Positions 15,201 to 20,213 of a stretch of 20,213 nucleotides of DNA are shown here, piece by piece. Both the position numbers and the translations under genes were made by a program. The notes beneath the pieces are model-generated. The model was not told the DNA's origin. It did no database searches and saw only the letters and a list, made by a program, of their open reading frames with translations. Every line of letters starts with the position of its first letter. Positions within the stretch are counted from its first letter, which is position 1. The stretch covers positions 1 through 20,213 of the forward strand of contig JAQGHP010000102.1 of assembly GCA_028288775.1 (NCBI GenBank), written 5' to 3'. The DNA is from Phycisphaerales bacterium. Lineage in GTDB: Bacteria > Planctomycetota > Phycisphaerae > Tepidisphaerales > Tepidisphaeraceae.

Positions 15201-16599
15201 AACAATCGACGGTCGGAGTCTGTTGCTAAGTGTGTTGATGGCGAGATCGCCCGATTTAGCGCTGCCACTGTTGCGGGAATGGGTGACGGCGAGCGACCCG
15301 GACACGAAACCGCAGAACGCGCGTCGTTACGCGGCGCTCAACCTCCTTCTCGGATCGGAGCCACATGCGGCCTGGGGGACCGTGGTTGCGGAAGTGCAGG
15401 CCCGCGGGACAGCGGCCCTACTACGGCTGACCGCGCTAGTCGATCGACATCCCCCCCAAATGAACCTGGCGGGGTGGAGCGCTCAATTGCTGGCGGATCT
15501 GGCGGGGCTTCTATACGACCACTTTCCGCCAGACCAGGATCCCGCGCAAGAACCCGGCGAATCGAGGCAGGTTACCACGGAGGACGAGTTTCGAAGGCTC
15601 CGGGATCGCGTTCCCCAATTGCTCCTGTCCCGAGCGACGCCCGAGGATCGCGGGGCCGTCGAGCGGTTGGCCGCAAAATATCCCGCGGTGAACCGCTGGT
15701 ACGCCCACGTCCGGGGCCAGCAAGCGGCGGTGGAGCTGCTTCAGCAACTGGAGCCAACGTCATTCGATGGCTCGGCAGGGAGGATACCTGTCGGCGAGGT
15801 GGTGAAGCTCTTAGACGACGGCGTGTACCGCCTCATAAGGAGTGCCGATGACCTGCAGGCCGTTCTCGCCGAGGAGATCGACGCGATTGCGGAAGACGCA
15901 AAGCTGCACCTCGCGCTGCTGTATGCGCCGCGCAAAGGTCGGAGGCCGAAGCGCGAAAGGAAGACCCAACCGACGCTTCAGGAGGATGCGCTTCAATCGT
16001 ACTTTCATTGTCGGTTGTCAGATCGGCTCGTGGGGCGTGTCCTCGGTCGTTCGACGCGCGTGTTGTTTCTGAACCGGGAACCGCAGACCGTGAAGGATCA
16101 GCGACTTGACATCAAGGTCGAGGCGCCGACCCTTGCCGGAAGTCGGGCCACGGTCGTCATCGAGCTGAAATGGTCGCATCACCCCCGCGTCTCCACCAGC
16201 CTAACGGAGCAGCTCGGAAAGGAATATCTGCTCAGCGGCGGTGTAAGTCGCGGGATTTACCTTGTGGGATGGAGCCGTCCGGGGGTGTGGAACGACCGCA
16301 GGCGGTCTGGCCCGTCGGACAGGATGTCGCCCGCTGCGTGGGAGGATGCATTGAGTCGGCAAGCCTCGGCCTTTTCTGTGAAACATCCGGTTGCGATTCT
16401 TGCTCGCGTAGTGGACCTGTCGTGGCCGGCTTCCCGCATCACCAAGACAGGCGCCGGCGTGCGAAAGGATCGGATGAAGGCACCGCCGGCTCGTCAAAAG
16501 ACGAAAGCGGCAACCGCAAAACGCAGTAACAGCCGCGCTCAACCAATGGCGGCCCCAGTGCAAAGGCGGAAGCGACATAGCGGTCGGAGTGTAAATTAG
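12295..16599 (+). CDS. Large P-loop (STAND/NACHT-like) NTPase with helical-repeat middle and C-terminal PD-(D/E)XK nuclease, candidate anti-phage protein
   Basis: This protein has 1434 residues from ATG 12295; ATG 12250 is an alternative and neither has a strong ribosome site. Residues about 35-300 hold an NTPase: Walker A APPWTGKS (Lys60, Ser61), Walker B CWILDAVDEDE (Asp122, Asp125, Glu126), and a sensor-like strand LHLLLFARTNEIP. Residues about 300-1200 are long and helix-rich, without membrane segments, probably ARM/HEAT-like repeats serving as sensor or scaffold. Residues about 1225-1380 form a restriction-endonuclease-fold nuclease: RLDIKV (Asp1272), then VVIELKW (Glu1290, Lys1292), then QLGKEYLL (Gln1306, Tyr1311) and RGIYLVGW. 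The last 45 residues are strongly basic and may bind nucleic acid. NTPase-plus-nuclease architecture is typical of Avs-like and other STAND defence proteins, although those usually carry the nuclease at the N-terminus. It stands alone with no operon partner. Confidence 0.88.
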   Translation: MNDVFLKDTRALPRRRFLDPSARPRRDPDGFHDENQPAFTIEEVLGLEVALVTAPPWTGKSFVARQLEAFLRIQAKKPATHLEFGAFFHLTSFERHHGGLGLVPAWWKQWKELGGPGCWILDAVDEDERLHHGGAQQALDEVEQLEPEQRARLHLLLFARTNEIPRKIVERLQVIYGEWDADLGRGLRRLQLAPFDARGAREFLGNAEEFRRVSSLIRQNRLQSIAGYPSVLDRLRHYVPEAHVTDVRVWRDVLLELIRDKRIDDPLTPDVVTLELQLRAAAWLAVVLTFGDSNEMDDGFGTSGFPGLDRLVPSDHAESRDLNRAARVVLKSTIFRRTTSGYRFAQHHVQEWLTAFGLASFSLTQLRPLMAGDSGAIAEQHTSIAGLLVKTTEHEGVRQWIIRQFGGIPPRSDAAPLQFAEALFALDRLQAISRATPWGLSTWQVQDLSWLDAPGMGTALASRLADDTLAPTERDLIVDVARAIGATEAVAPALDVARNPCAEDRLRVSAAFLVLDLGAPEQQLQLGSYVATWAPATAEQRGMKADVIRWLYHRRRWTFDEAARHAPPADGRTAVLHHQLEEEMALANAREILRQLDVENFLSEHVGTKQGKRHYHAGRLVLRAIGLMAKQAELSEADYELLLPVALSLGRKEWRGMERPELNSVFRRNVSARRKLVTAGFGLPDSVSNGRHAPWRWALLPEDSLWLVDLAERDGLSRPWLWDWVIQLATQGGISPELDAEVRARVMAMNEALWQRHAAARRAADEQMAEYEKEDQAYRSEREANSFALEDLVRATLSSADGSLHEKAVRLSWIALSKPTFRPSNVTGSWDELPKDLRGQVLDLCERALAECEPTKVPAGNSYPAGVMYEPFCFARVLAERADHYTLDAEQVRKWLPACLAFYEDVGAGVLARCAAADPRGTEKAILAEVARRLSAEAGGPYFMQQLPAELWSPSFGSHIARLVADGRGTIDGRSLLLSVLMARSPDLALPLLREWVTASDPDTKPQNARRYAALNLLLGSEPHAAWGTVVAEVQARGTAALLRLTALVDRHPPQMNLAGWSAQLLADLAGLLYDHFPPDQDPAQEPGESRQVTTEDEFRRLRDRVPQLLLSRATPEDRGAVERLAAKYPAVNRWYAHVRGQQAAVELLQQLEPTSFDGSAGRIPVGEVVKLLDDGVYRLIRSADDLQAVLAEEIDAIAEDAKLHLALLYAPRKGRRPKRERKTQPTLQEDALQSYFHCRLSDRLVGRVLGRSTRVLFLNREPQTVKDQRLDIKVEAPTLAGSRATVVIELKWSHHPRVSTSLTEQLGKEYLLSGGVSRGIYLVGWSRPGVWNDRRRSGPSDRMSPAAWEDALSRQASAFSVKHPVAILARVVDLSWPASRITKTGAGVRKDRMKAPPARQKTKAATAKRSNSRAQPMAAPVQRRKRHSGRSVN

Positions 16600-17564
16600 C
16601 CCGACAGGATTAATGGCCGCTGGGTCGGGTCCGCCGAGGACGAATGGGCCCGCGTGACGAAACGGCAACGCATTGACTTTACTACGCTTGGAACCGAATG
16701 GTCAGCAACAGCGCCGACGCCGCTGGTAACACCATCGACATGAACGGCCACCGGGTTACCTAAGCTCATGGTCTTTCGACCACCACCGGTTCTGTCCCGA
16801 TCCTCTCGGACCGGGTAATCGTCACTTCGGCGCTAAGGCATCTTACCAGGGGATTTGAAACAGCGTCCGCAAGCGATTGACGAAAACGGCACGGTTGAGC
16901 GGCTGAGTTCCATGGTGCGCATGGTGATCAGCTGCCTCCGGCGGGTCAGCAGCTCGTCGAGCAGCATCTGCCGGGACGAGGGAATCTCGCTCAGCCGCGG
17001 CTCCATGTGCAGGGCGAACTAGGCGAGGACGCGGGCGTCGATGGCGTCGGTCTTGGCCAGCGTGCCCATCGCCTCGGCGAAGCGGCGCACGCGCGTGGGG
17101 TTGCGCCGACAGCCGGCGCGTCACGCGGGGCCGAGAGTAGGAAGGGCCGATCGCATGCCGGTCGCACGATGCGATTCGTGCGAGGTTTTGCGGCCGGGTG
17201 CTCTGGACGAACCGAGAAATGAAGGGAGCGGGCGGCCAAATCATGCCGCATAGCCAGAAGTTCTTGGACAACATGCGCACCTTGTAATCGTGTCTCCGTC
17301 GGCGAGAACTGAAGGAGCCAATGCTCCGCCACGCCGGCCTCTTCGTCATGGTCGCGTATTGGCGGTTCTCCGCGACGTCCCACTTCGCTTCCTTCCACAG
17401 GAGGTGAACCTCTACAAGATTTCGACGCTCATGGGAAATAGCCCGGGGATTTGTCGCCGGCACTAGGCCGCTTTGATTCCGGAAGCGCTGGGCGATTCGG
17501 TCGAGTTTTTAGCGGAGGCTGGGGGAGCAATGGCTTCACTCGGAGCAACGGGGGGATTCAAGCC
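16600..17564. other. Decayed region with transposase remnant
   Basis: No intact gene over nearly 1 kb. The centre holds an IS110 transposase remnant. From about 17220 to 17420 the minus strand shows further protein-like but broken segments (EHWLLQFSPTETRLQG, GAHVVQELLAMRHDLA) with no clear start or family, perhaps another transposase relic. The interval 16600-16830 shows nothing I can name. The whole stretch is consistent with an insertion-sequence graveyard between two defence-type modules. Confidence 0.5.
16833..17110 (-). pseudogene. IS110-family transposase N-terminal remnant
   Basis: Minus-strand reading from about 17102: NPTRVRRFAEAMGTLAKTDA, then IDARVLA, a TAG stop (17021-17019), FALHMEPRLSEIP, and LLTRRRQLITMRTME. 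The block NPxxVRxFA-A-G-LAKTDAIDARVLA-FA followed by a helix RRRQL is the DEDD (RuvC-like) catalytic domain of IS110 transposases, including the KTDxxDA motif. It has an internal stop, no N-terminal first strand in frame (a frameshift lies near 17105) and no C-terminal Ser-domain, so it is dead. No intact IS ends were identified. Confidence 0.82.
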
Positions 17565-18314
17565 TCATTCCTTCGCCGTCTTGCTCGATTTCGTCGCCAG
17601 CACTTCAGCCGATGCGATGAGCCGACTGGAGTATTCGTCCGCTGAGATCTTCACCCAGGACTTTGTAAATCGGAGGCACCAGAACGTGAAGAGTACGACG
17701 GCTAGCAGTGCAGATGCCGCGTCGATGCCGGTAAGCCCCTCCTTCGCGAGATCCCGCATGGACGCGTGAGCGATGACCGCTGGCAATGCGATGAGACACG
17801 TTCCGATCCCTCCAGGCTTCATCGCCCAAAGGTTACGTCTGAAGCCGTAATTCACGTTCTCGGCGTATACGAGCCTGAACGTGGCTTTGTCCCGCGTCGC
17901 CTCTCGCAGATAGTCAGACGCGCTCTCGTAGTTCTTCTTCGCTGAGTCCCAATTGTCCTTTTCGGCCAATTCATTTTCCGGAAGTTCGAGGGTCGGCACC
18001 AGTGTTCTTAACGCCGCATGGCAACGGGCAAGCGTCACGGGATTTACAATACCGGTCTGATAACTGAGTGCTCGCATTGACGGCGGCCCTCCCCACTCAA
18101 CGAACAAAGCCTTTTGCCGTGCTTTTCCGGCATCGCGGCCAAGCTGCGCGAGGAGAGTGCTCAGCACGAGCGTCACCCCCGCCGACGCAAACACGCCCAA
18201 GAATTGCTTGTCCGGCGGGAACCACACTGCAAACGCAAGCCACAGCGGCAGCATGACGATCAGCGCCGGTAGATACCGAGCCTTCAGCGAATATCCGTCA
18301 AGTGGTGAAGCCAT
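17565..18314 (-). CDS. Four-TM membrane protein coupled to the E2-E1-JAB gene, candidate effector
   Basis: This protein has 249 residues from ATG 18314. ATG 18326 would overlap the upstream stop as ATGA and add four residues; GGAGG (18331-18327) lies directly before it and 12 bases before 18314. There are two N-terminal membrane helices (about 15-32 LPALIVMLPLWLAFAVWF and 38-58 FLGVFASAGVTLVLSTLLAQ), a soluble central part of about 110 residues with conserved-looking FVEWGGPPSMRALSY, VTLARCHAALRTLVP and VYAENVNYGFRRNLWAMKP, then two more helices (about 170-187 and 198-215) and a cytoplasmic tail. The 2+2 layout with a cytoplasmic middle is similar to membrane effectors in CBASS-type operons, but I do not assign it to a named effector family. 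Position and coupling suggest that it acts with the conjugation-like protein. Confidence 0.82.
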   Translation of the reverse strand: MASPLDGYSLKARYLPALIVMLPLWLAFAVWFPPDKQFLGVFASAGVTLVLSTLLAQLGRDAGKARQKALFVEWGGPPSMRALSYQTGIVNPVTLARCHAALRTLVPTLELPENELAEKDNWDSAKKNYESASDYLREATRDKATFRLVYAENVNYGFRRNLWAMKPGGIGTCLIALPAVIAHASMRDLAKEGLTGIDAASALLAVVLFTFWCLRFTKSWVKISADEYSSRLIASAEVLATKSSKTAKE

Positions 18315-18322
18315 TTCTCTTA

Positions 18323-20213
18323 TCATCCTCCCGTCCACAACATTTGGCCGAGGAAAAACCACGGCCCCTTATCACCGACGATGCACACGAGAGCGGGATG
18401 ACCTTCCTCATCCATGTGCCTCGTGAGCCAAGCGAAGAGCTTCATGTCATCTTCGCTCGGCCGGCAGCTAAATCCTTTCGGGTGCGAGTGCCACTCGCCA
18501 ACGTACTCAACGTTGCCGGCCGTCGCAGTCCGCACACGTTCGACTTCTTTTTCGAGCAATGCTGAACCCCGAATGTAGGCTGTTGGCCACTCCTCGCTAT
18601 CAGGAGGAGAGGGGATCGTATCGACCACGTACGCCCGATGATGCTGATGGTCGAACGAGCCGAGCAGAACCCCGCCAGTTTCGTTCGGAAGTTTCCCTTT
18701 CCGAAGGCGTTTGAGCTTGTTGAACAACCCCTTATCCCCGACGAGGGTCCAGCCCGAAAATGCGTCGGCTTGAACTTCCGCCACGTCGAGCGACAACGAC
18801 TTTATTCCAAGCGTTTCTTTATCTAACTGCCAGACGGAAATCTGTGCTTCCTTCTTCCCGAACATCACCGGCACTGCCCGGCACGCAATCGCAGCGAGAA
18901 TCGACACATGGGCATCTGGCACGCGGCTCGTGATATCTCGGCAAGACGCCGAGAATCGGACGCGTCCAGTCGTATCCGTCAGGTGTTTTGATAACCGAGC
19001 ATCTGACAAGACTGCTCGGTAGAGTTGAAACTCCAACGCGTCAAGCGAAACCTTTCGTTCTGCGTCTTCGGCGAGGATGACCAAGTCCGTACCGGCAGGG
19101 TTCAAAAACACGCTGATGCGACGAGCTTTGGAATCAACTGAGAGGGCAAGGTGTCGTGCGACCGGAACAGATGCAGACATGTCGAGTATGAGTTCCGCCT
19201 CAGCGAGCGCCTTTTTCAGAGCCTCCTCATGCTCACCCGGATTCAGCACGTTCGCCGGAATGGAGACTGGAGGCTCTTCGCCGTCAAAGAGGGATTGCGT
19301 GTTGAAGGCCGCAATCTCGGTTTTTTTATGTCCAAGAGCCAAGCCCGTGTATTGGTGCCTCGCTAGGTTGTGTGGCAGAAGCACGTCCTCATCAACGAGA
19401 GTCCACTTGCCAAAGCCGGCACGGGAGAGGCCAAGCTGTACCTTTGACCCGAGAGCACCGAGTCCAACGGCGACGGTCTTAATTGGCTTCGCGTCGTCGT
19501 AGCCGTTGAGGTAGGCCGCCATTTCGCCGGAGAATCCGTAGACCGTCCGGCAAACGTGAAGCTCAATTGACTTTCCCTCAACATCGCTCCCAGGTGCACC
19601 TAAGTAAATCCCGCTCGCTGACGTGCCGCGTCCGATTGTCGATTTCACGTCAGCGACGGTCTTCAATGCAAGGAAAGACCATACGTCAGTTGATTCGACG
19701 GTGGATTCAGTTCCGCGAGTTTTTGGGCACGCGACGATGATGACAAGCTTGGCCTTTGAAAGAGCCTTGTCGTCCCAAAACGAATCGATTCCGCGAAGCT
19801 TTCCAAGGAGGTCGAGTCCGGCGGCGGACAAGAATTCATGAAGTTCGAATATATTCGCCGGGGCGTGCTTAATAACGCCGTGTGTTTGCGGCTCAGCTCT
19901 GAACGCGACCGCGACGAACGGCACGCCTTGAGCAAATGCTGCTGGAGCATCCGGCCGCGTTGCAATGAGCACCTTGCTCTTTTCGTTTGGGAGGCTCACT
20001 AAGAGCCGTTGCACTTCGCCGCTTGCTTTGGCAGTGAAGAGGTCATGCGGGACGACAATCTGATATCCGCTGCCGACAATGAGCGGCTCGAGCGGTTGGT
20101 CGTCTTTGTGAAGAGTTCCCTTGACCGTTTCTGCAAACCAATAACGCACCCGCTCGATGAATCGTGCGGGCGTCCACCGGATTTTAATCTCGGACCAATC
20201 TTCCTCGTAGAGA
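18323..20213 (-). CDS. E2-E1-JAB fusion: ubiquitin-conjugation-like protein with ThiF/E1 and JAB/JAMM domains (5' end outside window)
   Basis: The minus frame is open to the window edge, so the start lies beyond 20213. A GTG at 20149 is in frame, but coding continues upstream (WTPARFIERVRYWFAETVKG then TLHKDDQPLEP), which resembles the end of a prokaryotic E2 domain; its catalytic Cys would be outside. Numbering from that GTG, about 222-430 is a ThiF/E1 adenylation domain: VAVGLGALGSKVQLGLSRAG (nucleotide loop), LVDEDVLLPHNLARH (Asp253, Arg264), GHKKTEIA, and Cys403 in SASCRDITSRVP as a candidate thioester cysteine. About 485-600 is a JAB metalloprotease with ETGGVLLGSF (Glu490), EWHSHPKGF (His554, His556) and PSEDD (Ser565, Asp568). 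Type II CBASS has these functions as Cap2 (E2-E1) and Cap3 (JAB); here they are one chain. G+C looks lower than in the NTPase gene, hinting at separate acquisition. Confidence 0.9.
   Translation of the reverse strand, partial: LYEEDWSEIKIRWTPARFIERVRYWFAETVKGTLHKDDQPLEPLIVGSGYQIVVPHDLFTAKASGEVQRLLVSLPNEKSKVLIATRPDAPAAFAQGVPFVAVAFRAEPQTHGVIKHAPANIFELHEFLSAAGLDLLGKLRGIDSFWDDKALSKAKLVIIVACPKTRGTESTVESTDVWSFLALKTVADVKSTIGRGTSASGIYLGAPGSDVEGKSIELHVCRTVYGFSGEMAAYLNGYDDAKPIKTVAVGLGALGSKVQLGLSRAGFGKWTLVDEDVLLPHNLARHQYTGLALGHKKTEIAAFNTQSLFDGEEPPVSIPANVLNPGEHEEALKKALAEAELILDMSASVPVARHLALSVDSKARRISVFLNPAGTDLVILAEDAERKVSLDALEFQLYRAVLSDARLSKHLTDTTGRVRFSASCRDITSRVPDAHVSILAAIACRAVPVMFGKKEAQISVWQLDKETLGIKSLSLDVAEVQADAFSGWTLVGDKGLFNKLKRLRKGKLPNETGGVLLGSFDHQHHRAYVVDTIPSPPDSEEWPTAYIRGSALLEKEVERVRTATAGNVEYVGEWHSHPKGFSCRPSEDDMKLFAWLTRHMDEEGHPALVCIVGDKGPWFFLGQMLWTGG
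18327..18331 (-). promoter_or_regulatory. Ribosome binding site at the E2-E1-JAB / four-TM junction
   Basis: GGAGG lies inside the last codons of the JAB domain, directly before the overlapping ATGATAA and 12 bases before the second ATG of the four-TM gene. The overlap implies translational coupling and fixed stoichiometry. Confidence 0.6.

Noticed and set aside
15033..15851. 272-codon + strand frame overlapping the NTPase-nuclease gene
   Set aside because: Different frame inside a long coding sequence, rich in Arg/Gly/Ser with no domain.
16833..17463. Intact 206-codon minus-strand gene
   Set aside because: The frame mixes unrelated segments; the IS110 likeness is in a different frame with an internal stop, so this is decayed DNA.

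Overview
The window looks like chromosomal DNA of a GC-rich Planctomycetota bacterium (moderate confidence, lineage below phylum not determinable). The main clues are a protein ending in the zinc-ribbon signature CGYDLRATPERCPECG, an ECF sigma factor followed by a membrane protein and a large secreted protein, and two copies of a palindromic REP-like element (GGGGTCGGGAGTCT...AGACTCCCGACCCC) with TTAGAATTTCC tails.

Left part (1-9350), mostly ordinary or lineage-specific genes. A possible C-terminal end of a + strand gene (1-183) converges on a minus-strand pair: a putative HxD...H double-stranded beta-helix oxygenase (1564-2268) and an unusual acyl carrier protein / formylglycine-generating-enzyme-like fusion (227-1525). 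Next is a minus-strand cassette: ECF sigma factor (4121-4621), single-pass membrane protein (3675-4124, ATGA overlap) and secreted protein (2435-3637). Then come a small + strand hypothetical (4886-5203), a frameshifted membrane/zinc-ribbon gene (5455-6080), a two-TM coiled-coil protein (6455-7000) flanked by the two REP-like elements, a DUF1990 protein (7179-7769) and a divergent DUF6933-like protein (7925-8473). About 0.9 kb without a convincing gene follows, holding short-period repeats.

Junction (9354-9960). On the minus strand there is the 3' half of a tRNA-Ile(GAU), from anticodon loop to discriminator base, followed by an intrinsic terminator. The 5' half is absent. About 140 bp to the right is the C-terminal remnant of a tyrosine recombinase whose catalytic Tyr reads as Cys. 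I read this as the chromosomal-side attachment site of an old integrated island that extends rightwards beyond the window.

Right part (9465-20213), island-like. It holds a decayed region, a winged-helix protein (10679-11515), a 1434-residue P-loop (STAND/NACHT-like) ATPase with a C-terminal PD-(D/E)XK nuclease (12295-16599), an IS110 transposase remnant inside about 1 kb of decayed DNA, and a two-gene minus-strand unit. That unit is an E2-E1-JAB ubiquitin-conjugation-like fusion (18323 to beyond 20213) coupled by a 4-bp overlap region to a four-TM membrane protein (17565-18314). The layout fits a defence island: an NTPase-nuclease in one module, and in the other a conjugation/deconjugation protein with a candidate membrane effector, resembling parts of type II CBASS or bacterial ubiquitin-like systems. 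No CD-NTase or ubiquitin-like gene lies inside the window, so the second system is truncated by the window edge.
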